Source: Pseudomonas sp. N3-W
GTDB taxonomy: Bacteria > Pseudomonadota > Gammaproteobacteria > Pseudomonadales > Pseudomonadaceae
DNA: 64,000 nucleotides
Assembly: GCF_024970185.1 (NCBI RefSeq)
Contig: NZ_CP103965.1
Coordinates: 1,236,001-1,300,000, forward strand
Direction: 5' to 3'
A program made the translations under genes and the position numbers. Under the pieces are notes generated by a model. It was not told the DNA's origin, ran no database searches, and saw only the letters and a program-made list of their open reading frames with translations. Positions 46,365 through 55,074 of the stretch are shown one piece after another (within the stretch, counting starts at the first letter, position 1; every line of letters starts with the position of its first letter).

Positions 46365-47060
46365 ATGCGGTTTGCGAAGGGACTGCTGCTGATGGTGTTG
46401 ATCATCGGTGCGGCGGGAGTGAGCGTCTGGCGCGAATGGATCGCGGTGCCGGCGCAGTGGAATCCCTGGGCGCCGCTGGACGTGAACGCCATGCCGAACC
46501 TGTTGACCCGTTACAAGCTGATGCGTCTGCGCGATGATCCGCAGTTGTGCGATCAGGCCCTGAGCACTTCGGGTCTGCATGTAACCCGACAGGCCAACAG
46601 CCCGGACGGCGCATGCCCGCTGACCAACACGGTGCGTGTGCAAGGTGGCGAGGTAACCCTGAGCAGCAGTTTTCTCGCCAGTTGTCCGTTGGCCGTAGCC
46701 TTTGCACTCTTCGAGCGGCATGCGTTGCAGCCAGCGTCACAGGCGGTTTACGGCCAGGCGGTGACCCGTGTCGATCATCTCGGCAGTTTCGCCTGCCGCA
46801 ATATCTACAACCGCCAGAATGCTGTTCGCAGTCAGCATGCCAGTGCCAATGCGCTGGATATCGCCGGTTTTCGCCTGGCAGACGGTCGAACCATCAGCGT
46901 ACTCAAGGATTGGCCGAAGGATAATCAGGACGCCAAGTTTCTACGTCAGGTCCGTGATGGCGCGTGCGACGTGTTCAGTGTGGTGCTGAGTCCGGACTAC
47001 AACGCCGCCCATCGCAATCACTTTCATCTGGATGTCGGGCCGTGGTGGGTGTGTCGCTGA
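46365..47060 (+). CDS. Extensin-family (peptidase M15-like) protein
   Basis: The 231-residue protein begins with an N-terminal membrane anchor or signal (MRFAKGLLLMVLIIGAAGVS). The C-terminal extensin/M15-like zinc domain has SQHASANALDIAGFRLADG (His and Asp ligands) and HRNHFHLDVGPWW (His ligand). These resemble D,D- and L,D-peptidases acting on peptidoglycan, though for this family the activity is mostly inferred. Cys residues in QLCDQAL and ACPLT and CDVFS suggest disulfides outside the cytoplasm. The preceding gene is 2 bases away, suggesting an operon. Confidence 0.85.
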   Translation: MRFAKGLLLMVLIIGAAGVSVWREWIAVPAQWNPWAPLDVNAMPNLLTRYKLMRLRDDPQLCDQALSTSGLHVTRQANSPDGACPLTNTVRVQGGEVTLSSSFLASCPLAVAFALFERHALQPASQAVYGQAVTRVDHLGSFACRNIYNRQNAVRSQHASANALDIAGFRLADGRTISVLKDWPKDNQDAKFLRQVRDGACDVFSVVLSPDYNAAHRNHFHLDVGPWWVCR

Positions 47061-47067
47061 GGTTCGC

Positions 47068-47688
47068 TCAAGCGGCGATGCGCAGGTTCTGCAGAACGAT
47101 CGGGCGCGCCCAGCCGTTGTCGAAATCGAGTTGTTTCTGTTGTTCTACCACTTCTTCTGGCGAGAACGGCGGGAACGGCTTGTCCAGCAGATCGAGTTCG
47201 AACTCGGCAATCGGCAGGTGCAGTGGACGCGGTTGCGGCGCGGCGCCAGGCGTTGGCAGCGGCTGACCGGCATTGAGCACGATCGGGCGCACCCAGCCGC
47301 TTTCGAAGTTCTGTTGTTTCTGTTGTGCGGCGATTTCTTCTGGCGGGAACGGCGGGAACGGTTTGTCGGCCAGGTCCATTTCGAACTCGGCAATCGGCAG
47401 GAACAGTGGCTCTGGTGGTCTGACCGGGGTTTCGGTCACGTCGCACTCACGTTGGGACACGATGTGCGCGTGCAGGTCGCTGCCGACGGTAGGCTCTACC
47501 GGGCTATCGAGATCCACCGGTGGAAACGTGCCGCAGGCAGGCACAACATCACTCGACTGTTCGGCCAGGGCCTGGGCAAAAAAATCCTGCCACAGGTGAC
47601 TGACGCCGCTCAGTGCTTGCGAGTTTCGCAGGCCATAATCGCCGTGACGCGATATATAACCAACGGATGTGCTTTGAATGTCTGACAT
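47068..47688 (-). CDS. Hypothetical protein with duplicated 43-residue motif
   Basis: The 206-residue protein starts at 47688 (MSDIQSTSVGYISRHGDYG); a weak GAGAGAA precedes. It is Pro-rich. Two imperfect repeats occur: residues 97-139 and 158-200, both of form LPIAEFE-DL-DKPFPPF-PEE---QQKQ--F--GW-RPIVL. The spacing of 61 residues is Pro/Ala-rich. It lacks a signal peptide and any recognised domain. The gene faces convergently toward the extensin-family gene (7-base gap) and away from rsmJ. The duplicated P-F-P-P-F-x-P-E-E block may be a protein-binding linear motif; that is inference. Confidence 0.6.
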   Translation of the reverse strand: MSDIQSTSVGYISRHGDYGLRNSQALSGVSHLWQDFFAQALAEQSSDVVPACGTFPPVDLDSPVEPTVGSDLHAHIVSQRECDVTETPVRPPEPLFLPIAEFEMDLADKPFPPFPPEEIAAQQKQQNFESGWVRPIVLNAGQPLPTPGAAPQPRPLHLPIAEFELDLLDKPFPPFSPEEVVEQQKQLDFDNGWARPIVLQNLRIAA

Positions 47689-47782
47689 TTCTCTCGGTCG
47701 ACGCTCAGCTCTGGCAAAATGCTCGATAGTTTTGTTATCGGACGTTTTTTGCCGATCATTAATTTTTTGAGCGTGTTTTCCC

Positions 47783-48565
47783 ATGATTGAGCAACCTGCG
47801 GCCTGCCGCATCCATGTCGAGGCCTCGGCCCCGGCGTTTCAGCTACAGGCCGAGCAATGGGCCGAGCGCCTGGGCTTGCCGTTGCAGGTGGATGATGGCG
47901 AATTTGCCTTGCAGGTGGGCGAGCAGGGCTTGCAGCTGCAACAACTGGGGCCGGACGCACCAGGGCCGGTGCGGGTCGACTTCGTCGAGGGCGGCGCGGC
48001 ACATCGCCGTTTGTTCGGTGGTGGCACCGGGCAGATGATCGCCAAGGCGGTCGGCATCGCTCAGGGCGTGCGCCCACGAGTGCTGGATGCTACGGCGGGG
48101 CTGGGCAAGGATGCGTTCGTGCTGGCCAGCCTGGGCTGCGAGATGAGCCTGATCGAGCGCCAGCCGCTGATTGGCGCGTTGCTCGAAGACGGCCTGGCTC
48201 GCGGCGCCGAGGATTTTGATGTCGCGCCGATCGTTGCGCGGATGCGTTTGCTCAAGGGCAATTCGATTGAAGTGATGCGCAACTGGGAAGGCGAGCCGCC
48301 GCAGGTGATCTACCTTGACCCGATGTTCCCGCACCGTGAGAAAACCGCACTGGTGAAGAAGGAAATGCGCCTGTTCCGGCCACTGGTCGGGGATGACCCG
48401 GATGCGCCGGCCTTGCTTGAAGCAGCGTTGGCATTGGCCAGCCATCGGGTGGTGGTCAAGCGACCGCGCAAGGCGCCTTGCATCGAGGGGCCCAAGCCGA
48501 GTCATGCGCTGGACGGGAAATCCAGTCGGTATGATATTTATCCGAAGAAGGCGCTCAAACCTTAA
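47783..48565 (+). CDS. rsmJ: 16S rRNA (guanine1516-N2)-methyltransferase RsmJ
   Basis: The 260-residue protein starts at 47783 ([20 protein letters not shown]). It is a SAM-dependent methyltransferase with the SAM site [37 protein letters not shown], and the catalytic [19 protein letters not shown] motif typical of RsmJ (YhiQ). The C-terminus [18 protein letters not shown] is also conserved. It methylates G1516 of 16S rRNA. A divergent hypothetical gene starts ~95 bases upstream. A REP pair follows the stop. Confidence 0.93.
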   Translation: MIEQPAACRIHVEASAPAFQLQAEQWAERLGLPLQVDDGEFALQVGEQGLQLQQLGPDAPGPVRVDFVEGGAAHRRLFGGGTGQMIAKAVGIAQGVRPRVLDATAGLGKDAFVLASLGCEMSLIERQPLIGALLEDGLARGAEDFDVAPIVARMRLLKGNSIEVMRNWEGEPPQVIYLDPMFPHREKTALVKKEMRLFRPLVGDDPDAPALLEAALALASHRVVVKRPRKAPCIEGPKPSHALDGKSSRYDIYPKKALKP

Positions 48566-48582
48566 AGACCGAGTTGCGCCCT

Positions 48583-48645
48583 TCGCGAGCAGGCTCGCTT
48601 CCACAAGGAACCCGCATTCCAACGTGGGAGCGAGCCTGCTCGCGA
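48583..48645. repeat. REP pair (REPIN), inverted
   Basis: REP cores at 48583-48604 and 48624-48645 lie between the convergent ends of rsmJ and the TetR regulator. Confidence 0.84.
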
Positions 48646-48673
48646 AGGCGTCCGTCGAAACACTGAAAAGCGA

Positions 48674-49318
48674 TCAGACTGTCTCAGGTTGATAAGCCCG
48701 CATAAACAACCCCACCACTTCGCGCACATGCTCCTCGGCCGCATCCCCGGTCAGCGGCTCCCCGCAGCCATACAACACCCGAAAATTACCCGCGCCCTTG
48801 AGCAGGCAGAAGAAATGCTCGGCGGCATTGCGCGGTTTATCGATGCTCAGCGCACCGGTCTGATCGATGTGAGCCAGCAGCCGTTCCATGCCATTCAACA
48901 TGCGCTCCGGCCCTGCTTCGAAGAAGATCTGCGACAGTCTCGGGTCCAGGCTGCCCAGGCTCATCATCAAACGGTGCAGGTTCACCGATTCATCACTGTT
49001 GATCAGTTGATGAAAACCGCGAGCAATGTTCAGCAACACACTTTCCACCGCGATGCCGTCCGACAATTCGAAGAACAGCGGCGGCAGTTGTTCCTCGCAT
49101 TTGGCGACCACGGCTGCGCAAAACAGCGTCTCCTTGTCGTTGAAGTGACTGTAGACCGTCAGCTTCGACACCCCGGCTTCAGTGGCTACGGCATCCATGC
49201 TGGTACTCGAATACCCCTTGCTGAGAAACAGGATTTTCGCCGCATCGAGGATCGCCTGGCGCTTGACCAGATCCTTGGGACGGCCCGGGCCGTTGGGTGC
49301 TGAAAGATTGTTCGACAT
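48674..49318 (-). CDS. TetR-family repressor of the RND pump (MexL-like)
   Basis: The 214-residue protein starts at 49318 (MSNNLSAPNGPGRPKDLVKR). The TetR helix-turn-helix is AILDAAKILFLSKGYSSTSMDAVATEAGVSKLTVYSHF (quoted here as two adjoining parts in meaning). It is divergent from the adaptor/pump genes with a 93-base gap carrying inverted repeats. In P. aeruginosa MexL has the same position beside mexJK and represses it. The same rsmJ neighbourhood supports the orthology, but I did not align the proteins. Confidence 0.8.
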   Translation of the reverse strand: MSNNLSAPNGPGRPKDLVKRQAILDAAKILFLSKGYSSTSMDAVATEAGVSKLTVYSHFNDKETLFCAAVVAKCEEQLPPLFFELSDGIAVESVLLNIARGFHQLINSDESVNLHRLMMSLGSLDPRLSQIFFEAGPERMLNGMERLLAHIDQTGALSIDKPRNAAEHFFCLLKGAGNFRVLYGCGEPLTGDAAEEHVREVVGLFMRAYQPETV

Positions 49319-49328
49319 TCTTCGCTTT

Positions 49329-49377
49329 TAATACTGGACTGGTGAGTTTGCTATTAATAACATACCGACCAGTATAA
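49329..49377. promoter_or_regulatory. Candidate operators in the TetR / RND intergenic gap
   Basis: Two related imperfect palindromes lie here. CATACCGACCAGTATAA (49361-49377) has ATAC / GTAT half sites. TAATACTGGACTGGT (49329-49343) carries the inverse half site. TAATACTGG is nearly the reverse complement of CCAGTATAA. TetR repressors of RND loci commonly bind such sites and control both divergent genes. Confidence 0.55.
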
Positions 49378-49411
49378 TTATTCCAAGCACCATTAGCGAA
49401 GGTCCATCACC

Positions 49412-50512
49412 ATGTTGCGCTATGCCTTGCCCCTTGCATTGCCAGTCAGCCTGGCTTTTTTATTGTCCGCATGCGGTCAGGAAGAGGCAGCGCAAAGCAG
49501 CGTGCGTCCGGCCATGGTGGTGCAGCCAGAGCCTTCGGCGCAGGCGATGGAAAGTTATCCTGGTGAAGTCCGTGCTCGCTACGAGCCGGATCTGGCCTTT
49601 CGCATTGGCGGCAAAGTCAGCCGACGACTGGTCGAGGAAGGCCAGCGTGTCAAAGCGGATCAACCGCTGGCCGAACTTGATCCGCAAGATGTGCGCCTGC
49701 AACTGGAAGCCACTCGCGCTCAGGTTGCTGCCGCCGAAGCCAACCTGAGCCTGGTGCGCGCCGAGCGTGATCGGTACAAGACTCTGATGGACCGTCAGAT
49801 GGTCAGCCGGTCGGCGTACGACAATTCTGAAAACCTCTTCCGGTCCGGTGAGGCGCGCCTCAAGCAGATCAAGGCCGAGTTCAACGTTTCCACCAACCAG
49901 GCCAGCTATGCGGTGCTGCGTGCGCCGCAGGATGGCGTGGTGGCCAGGCGCTCGGTGGAAGTCGGGCAGGTGGTGGCGGCCGGGCAAACGGTGTTTACCC
50001 TCGCCACCGATGGCGAGCGCGAAGTGTCGATCAGCCTGCCGGAGCAGAGTTTCGGCCGCTTCAAGGTCGATCAGCCGGTGACGGTCGAGCTGTGGACCCA
50101 GCCTGATCAGCGTTTTACCGGACGCATCCGCGAACTGTCGCCGGCGGCCGATCCAAAATCGCGCACCTTCGCCGCGCGCATTGCCTTCACTGCCGGCAAA
50201 GTCCCCGCCGAACTCGGCCAGAGTGCCCGGGTGTTTATCCAGACTGCGCAGTCGGTGCCGTTGTCCGTACCGCTGTCAGCGGTGACCGCTGAAAATGGCG
50301 CGACCTATGTGTGGGTTGTCAGCGCCAACAACACGGTGAAGAAGGCCCCGGTGCGCGTCGGCGCCTTCGGCGAGAAGACCGTGCCGGTGATTGAAGGCCT
50401 GAATGCCAGCGACTGGGTGGTGGCGGCTGGCGTGCATGTGCTCTACGACGGGCAGCAGGTGCGCCCGGTGGATCGCTCCAACCGCGTGGTCAATCTGGCG
50501 GCCAAGGAGTAG
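49412..50512 (+). CDS. RND efflux periplasmic adaptor (MexJ-like)
   Basis: The 366-residue protein has a lipoprotein signal (LSLAFLLSACGQ region, lipobox LSAC). It is a membrane-fusion protein with the HlyD/AcrA order: RIGGKVSRRLVEEGQRVKAD barrel-sandwich half, a coiled-coil hairpin (about 95-160), then APQDGVVARRSVEVGQVVAAG and a beta-barrel and MP domain. It links an inner-membrane RND pump to an outer-membrane channel. Six bases separate it from the pump gene. No outer-membrane channel gene is present, so it probably recruits an OprM-type channel encoded elsewhere. Confidence 0.88.
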   Translation: MLRYALPLALPVSLAFLLSACGQEEAAQSSVRPAMVVQPEPSAQAMESYPGEVRARYEPDLAFRIGGKVSRRLVEEGQRVKADQPLAELDPQDVRLQLEATRAQVAAAEANLSLVRAERDRYKTLMDRQMVSRSAYDNSENLFRSGEARLKQIKAEFNVSTNQASYAVLRAPQDGVVARRSVEVGQVVAAGQTVFTLATDGEREVSISLPEQSFGRFKVDQPVTVELWTQPDQRFTGRIRELSPAADPKSRTFAARIAFTAGKVPAELGQSARVFIQTAQSVPLSVPLSAVTAENGATYVWVVSANNTVKKAPVRVGAFGEKTVPVIEGLNASDWVVAAGVHVLYDGQQVRPVDRSNRVVNLAAKE

Positions 50513-50517
50513 TTTCG

Positions 50518-53500
50518 ATGGGTTTCAATCTTTCCGAATGGGCGCTGCGCAACCGCCAGATCGTACTGTTCCTGATGCTTTTGCTGGCCGTCGTCGGTGC
50601 GCTTTCCTACACCAAACTCGGCCAAAGCGAAGACCCGCCGTTCACCTTCAAGGCCATGGTGATCCGCACCAATTGGCCGGGTGCCACAGCCCAGGAAGTT
50701 TCGCGCCAGGTGACCGAGCGCATTGAAAAAAAGCTGATGGAAACCGGCGAGTACGAACGCATTATCTCGTTCTCACGCCCCGGCGAATCCCAAGTGACGT
50801 TTGTTGCCCGGGATTCGATGCATTCGGCCGAGATTCCGGACCTGTGGTATCAGGTCCGCAAGAAAATCAGCGACATCCGCCAGACCTTGCCACCCGGCAT
50901 TCAAGGGCCGTTTTTCAATGATGAATTCGGTACCACTTTTGGCAACATCTACGCCCTGACGGGCGATGGTTTTGACTACGCGGTGCTCAAGGACTACGCC
51001 GACCGGATCCAGATCCAGCTGCAACGGGTCAAGAATGTCGGCAAGGTCGAGCTGCTCGGTTTGCAGGACGAGAAGATCTGGATCGAACTGTCCAACGTCA
51101 AACTGGCTACCCTCGGACTGCCGTTGGCGGCAGTGCAGCAGGCGCTTGAAGAACAGAATGCGGTGTCCACGGCCGGGTTCTTTGAGACTGGAAGCGAGCG
51201 ATTGCAGCTACGGGTCTCGGGAAATTTTCAGACAGTCGATCAGATAAAACACTTCCCGATCCGGGTGGGTGATCGCACGTTCCGTATATCCGATGTGGCA
51301 GACGTGCGTCGCGGTTTCAACGATCCACCGGCGCCGCGCATGCGCTTCATGGCCGAAGACGCGATTGGCCTGGCCGTAGCGATGGAGGACGGTGGCGACA
51401 TTCTGGTGTTGGGCAAGGCGCTGGAAGTCGAGTTCGAACGCATCCAGAAAAACCTCCCCGCCGGTATGCAGTTGCGCAAGGTGTCGGACCAGCCGGCAGC
51501 GGTTAAAACCGGGGTGGGCGAATTCGTTCAGGTATTGGTGGAAGCGCTGGTGATTGTATTGCTGGTGAGCTTTTTCTCGCTAGGCGTGCGCACCGGTATG
51601 GTGGTGGCGCTCACCATCCCACTGGTGTTGGCGATGACCTTCGCCTGCATGTATTACCTTGGCATCGGTCTGCACAAGATTTCCCTTGGGGCATTGGTGC
51701 TGGCACTGGGGTTGCTGGTGGACGATGCGATCATTGCCGTTGAAATGATGGCGATCAAAATGGAGCAGGGCTTCGACCGCATCAAGGCTGCCAGTTACGC
51801 CTGGACCAGCACCGCGTTTCCTATGCTCACTGGCACGCTGATCACTGCAGCCGGTTTCCTGCCGATTGCCACCGCGCAATCGGGCACCGGTGAATACACC
51901 CGTTCGATCTTCCAGGTGGTAACCATTGCGCTACTCGCATCGTGGGTTGCCGCGGTGGTGTTCGTGCCGTATCTGGGGGAAAAACTCCTGCCGGATCTGG
52001 CGAAAATTCACGCCGTAAAACACGGCACTGGCGATGGCCAGCCTGACCCGTATGGCACGCCGTTTTACCAGCGCGTACGGCGACTGGTGGAGTGGTGTGT
52101 GCGTCGGCGAAAAACCGTGATTACCCTGACCGTGGTGTTGTTTATCGCCTCCGTCGTGCTGTTCCGGTTTGTCCCGCAACAGTTTTTCCCGGCGTCGGGG
52201 CGACTGGAACTGATGGTCGATCTGAAGCTGGCCGAAGGTGCTTCCCTGAGCAACACCGCCGGCGAGGTCAAACGTCTCGAAGCGCTGCTCAAGGATCACG
52301 CCGGCATTGATAACTATGTGGCGTATGTCGGCATTGGCTCGCCGCGTTTCTACCTGCCGTTGGACCAGCAACTGCCGGCGGCAAGCTTCGCTCAGTTTGT
52401 GGTGTTGGCAAAAACCATCGAGGAGCGCGAAACCCTGCGCACCTGGTTGATCGACACCCTCAATGAACAGTTTCCGGTCCTGCGCTCGCGGGTCACGCGT
52501 CTGGAAAATGGTCCGCCGGTTGGCTATCCGGTGCAGTTCCGGATAACCGGCGAATACATCGAGGAAGTCCGTGCGCTGGCGCGTAAGGTGGCGGCCAAGG
52601 TTCGCGAAAACCCGCATGTGACCAACGTTCATCTGGACTGGGAGGAACCAAGCAAAGTCGTGTACCTGAATATCGATCAGGACCGCGCCCGTGCGCTGGG
52701 CGTGAGCACGGCCAACCTGTCGAAGTTCTTGCAGAGTTCGCTGACCGGCTCCAGTGTCAGCCAGTATCGCGAAGACAATGAGTTGATCGAAATTCTGCTG
52801 CGCGGCACGGTGCGTGAGCGCACAGAGTTGTCGTTGCTGCCGAGCCTGGCAGTGCCCACCGATAATGGTAAAAGTGTGGCACTGTCGCAGATCGCCACGC
52901 TGGAATACGGTTTTGAAGAGGGCATTATCTGGCACCGCAATCGGCTGCCCACCGTGACGGTTCGCGCCGACATTTATGGCAAGGAACAACCGGCGACCCT
53001 GGTGCAGCAGATCATGCCGACGCTGGATCCGGTTCGTGCCGAATTGCCTGACGGTTATTTACTGGAGGTGGGCGGCACGGTTGAGGATTCGGCGCGTGGG
53101 CAGGACTCGGTGAAGGCGGGTGTGCCGCTGTTTATCGTGGTGGTGCTGACGTTGCTGATGCTGCAGTTGCGCAGTTTTTCGCGCACGGCGATGGTGTTTC
53201 TGACGGCGCCGTTGGGGTTGATCGGGGTGACGTTGTTTCTGATGGTGTTCCGGCAGCCGTTCGGGTTTGTTGCGATGTTGGGGACTATCGCGCTTTCCGG
53301 GATGATCATGCGTAATTCGGTGATTCTGGTGGATCAGATCGAGCAGGATATTGCGGCGGGGCTCAAGCCCTGGGATGCAATTATCGAGGCGACGGTGCGG
53401 CGGTTCCGGCCGATTGTGTTGACGGCGCTGGCGGCGGTGTTGGCGATGATTCCGTTGTCGCGCAGTGTGTTTTTTGGGCCGATGGCGGTGGCCATTATGG

Positions 53501-53592
53501 GTGGGTTGATTGTGGCGACGGCGTTGACGTTGCTGTTTTTGCCTGCGCTTTATGCGGCCTGGTTTCGGGTCAAGCGGGGTGGGCCGTTGTGA
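50518..53592 (+). CDS. RND-family efflux pump, inner membrane (MexK-like)
   Basis: The 1024 residues match an RND transporter. The N-terminus MGFNLSEWALRNRQIVLFLM is followed by TM1, a large periplasmic loop, TM2-6 with the proton-relay Asp pair in LGLLVDDAIIAVEMM, a second loop and TM8-12. The last helices contain FVAMLGTIALSGMIMRNSVI. It exports drugs or lipophilic compounds using the proton gradient, with the adaptor upstream. Position beside rsmJ and a TetR gene is as for MexJK of P. aeruginosa. The substrate range is unknown. Confidence 0.92.
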   Translation: MGFNLSEWALRNRQIVLFLMLLLAVVGALSYTKLGQSEDPPFTFKAMVIRTNWPGATAQEVSRQVTERIEKKLMETGEYERIISFSRPGESQVTFVARDSMHSAEIPDLWYQVRKKISDIRQTLPPGIQGPFFNDEFGTTFGNIYALTGDGFDYAVLKDYADRIQIQLQRVKNVGKVELLGLQDEKIWIELSNVKLATLGLPLAAVQQALEEQNAVSTAGFFETGSERLQLRVSGNFQTVDQIKHFPIRVGDRTFRISDVADVRRGFNDPPAPRMRFMAEDAIGLAVAMEDGGDILVLGKALEVEFERIQKNLPAGMQLRKVSDQPAAVKTGVGEFVQVLVEALVIVLLVSFFSLGVRTGMVVALTIPLVLAMTFACMYYLGIGLHKISLGALVLALGLLVDDAIIAVEMMAIKMEQGFDRIKAASYAWTSTAFPMLTGTLITAAGFLPIATAQSGTGEYTRSIFQVVTIALLASWVAAVVFVPYLGEKLLPDLAKIHAVKHGTGDGQPDPYGTPFYQRVRRLVEWCVRRRKTVITLTVVLFIASVVLFRFVPQQFFPASGRLELMVDLKLAEGASLSNTAGEVKRLEALLKDHAGIDNYVAYVGIGSPRFYLPLDQQLPAASFAQFVVLAKTIEERETLRTWLIDTLNEQFPVLRSRVTRLENGPPVGYPVQFRITGEYIEEVRALARKVAAKVRENPHVTNVHLDWEEPSKVVYLNIDQDRARALGVSTANLSKFLQSSLTGSSVSQYREDNELIEILLRGTVRERTELSLLPSLAVPTDNGKSVALSQIATLEYGFEEGIIWHRNRLPTVTVRADIYGKEQPATLVQQIMPTLDPVRAELPDGYLLEVGGTVEDSARGQDSVKAGVPLFIVVVLTLLMLQLRSFSRTAMVFLTAPLGLIGVTLFLMVFRQPFGFVAMLGTIALSGMIMRNSVILVDQIEQDIAAGLKPWDAIIEATVRRFRPIVLTALAAVLAMIPLSRSVFFGPMAVAIMGGLIVATALTLLFLPALYAAWFRVKRGGPL

Positions 53593-53639
53593 CCTTGGCG
53601 GCCTTTGGGCCGACCATGCTCCTGGGGTTTTGTGTGTAT

Positions 53640-53993
53640 ATCCATTTGTGCGGTAACGGTGGCTTATGGTTTCGCCCTTACGGCGAGTCCCTTTTGTCAA
53701 ACGCCACAAAAGGAACCAAAAAGTCTCGCCCCGAGCGTACGGCGCCTCGCCAGGGCTCGGCGTTCCCTCGCTCCGGTATTCATCTGGGGGCATCGCCTAC
53801 GGTCTGCTTCGCGACGACCTCCTCTCGATGTGTGCGGCTTCGCCGCACGGCGCTACGCGCCCACCCCCAGATGAACACCTCCACTCGGCCTCCCGAAGGG
53901 GCGGGTAGATCAAGAGCTGCAGGCGAGCTAACGCTCGGCCTGTTGAGTGGTGAAGAGCGGGGGGGATGCGGATCTGCTTCTGCCTTTGCTTTT
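53640..53993. repeat. Gene-free inverted-repeat-rich block
   Basis: No supportable gene lies in these ~350 bases. Inverted repeats are CCTTTTGT (53690-53697) with ACAAAAGG (53706-53713), TTCATCTGGGGG (53779-53790) with CCCCCAGATGAA (53864-53875), and the hairpin GTGCGGCTTCGCCGCAC (53832-53848). Similar dispersed non-coding blocks occur in Pseudomonas genomes from memory. It leads straight into the REP satellite. Confidence 0.6.
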
Positions 53994-54968
53994 CTGTGGG
54001 AGCGAGCTTGCTCGCGATGGCGGCCTGACAGCCGACCAATCTCTTCCAGGTGCACCCGATCCAACTGTGGGAGCTGGCTTGCCTGCGAAGACGCCCAGCC
54101 AGCCGATCAATATCTTCTGATGTACCCAGTCCAAACTGTGGGAGCTGGCTTGCCTGCGAAAGCGGCCCAGCAACCAACCAATCTCCCCCGGATGTACACC
54201 GCTCAAAACTGTGGGAGCTGGCTTGCCTGCGAAAGCGCCCCAGCAACCAACCAATCTCCCCCCGGATGTACACCACTCAAAACTGTGGGAGCTGGCTTGC
54301 CTGCGAAAGCGGCCCAGCAACCAACCAATCTCCCCAGGATGTACACCGCTCCAAACTGTGGGAGCTGGCTTGCCTGCGAAAGCGGCCCAGCAACCAACCA
54401 ATCTCCCCAGGATGTACACCGCTCAAAACTGTGGGAGCTGGCTTGCCTGCGAAAGCGGCCCAGCAACCAACCAATCTCCCCCAGGATGTACACCGCTCAA
54501 AACTGTGGGAGCTGGCTTGCCTGCGAAAGCGGCCCAGCAACCAACCAATCTCCCCCCGGATGTACACCACTCAAAACTGTGGGAGCTGGCTTGCCTGCGA
54601 AAGCGGCCCAGCAACCAACCAATCTCCCCAGGATGTACACCGCTCCAAACTGTGGGAGCTGGATTGCCTGCGAAAGCGGCCCAGCAACCAACTAATCTCC
54701 CCCAGGATGTACACCGCTCAAAACTGTGGGAGCTGGCTTGCCTGCGAAGGCGGCCCAGCAACCAACCAATCTCCCCAGGATGTACACCGCTCAAAACTGT
54801 GGGAGCTGGCTTGTCTGCGAAAGCGGCCCAGCAACCAACCAATCTCCCCCCGGATGTACACCACTCAAAACTGTGGGAGCTGGCTTGCCTGCGAAAGCGG
54901 CCCAGCAACCAACCAATCTCCCCCAGGATGTACACCGCTCAAAACTGTGGGAGCGAGCAGGCTCGCGA
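53994..54968. repeat. REP-derived tandem satellite, twelve 71-74 bp units
   Basis: Twelve units each start with ACTGTGGGAGCTGGCTTGCC and continue with a 40-base spacer (CCCAGCAACCAACCAATCTC..., ending GATGTACACC). The first copies of AACTGTGGG are at 54063, 54134, 54207, 54281, 54354, 54427, 54501, 54575, 54648, 54722, 54795 and 54869, so the period is 71-74. Canonical REP cores in the same orientation bound the array at 53996-54017 and 54947-54968. Variant ACCACTC recurs ahead of units at 54281, 54575 and 54869, exactly 294 bases apart, showing a four-unit higher-order period. Open frames through it are an artefact. Confidence 0.95.
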
Positions 54969-55030
54969 AGGCAGCCTGGTTATCGGTAAGTCCTGTGCGG
55001 ATCATCTGGCTCCGCAGGAATAACACCCAT

Positions 55031-55062
55031 GAAAAAGCCCGCTGAACCAGCGGGCTTTTGTT
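55031..55062 (-). terminator. Terminator after the DUF4197 gene
   Basis: AAAAGCCCGCTG pairs with CAGCGGGCTTTT around a 3-base loop (55033-55059). It reads as stem and T run on the minus strand, 16 bases after the DUF4197 stop. Confidence 0.85.
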
Positions 55063-55074
55063 GTGGTTTAACGT

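Noticed and set aside
48583..48645. Phage attachment site or tRNA remnant
   Set aside because: The inverted pair matches the REP core seen at many other places and has no tRNA-like arms.
53994..54968. CRISPR array
   Set aside because: The spacers between the GTGGGAGCTGG copies are nearly identical to each other and no cas gene is present, so it is a satellite.
53589..55045. Long open frames through the tandem array on both strands (up to 368 residues, with repeated ACLRKRPSNQPISP-like peptides)
   Set aside because: They arise because the 71-74 bp unit has no stop in several frames. Each frame change follows the unit length, there is no ribosome site, and the peptide is translated REP.
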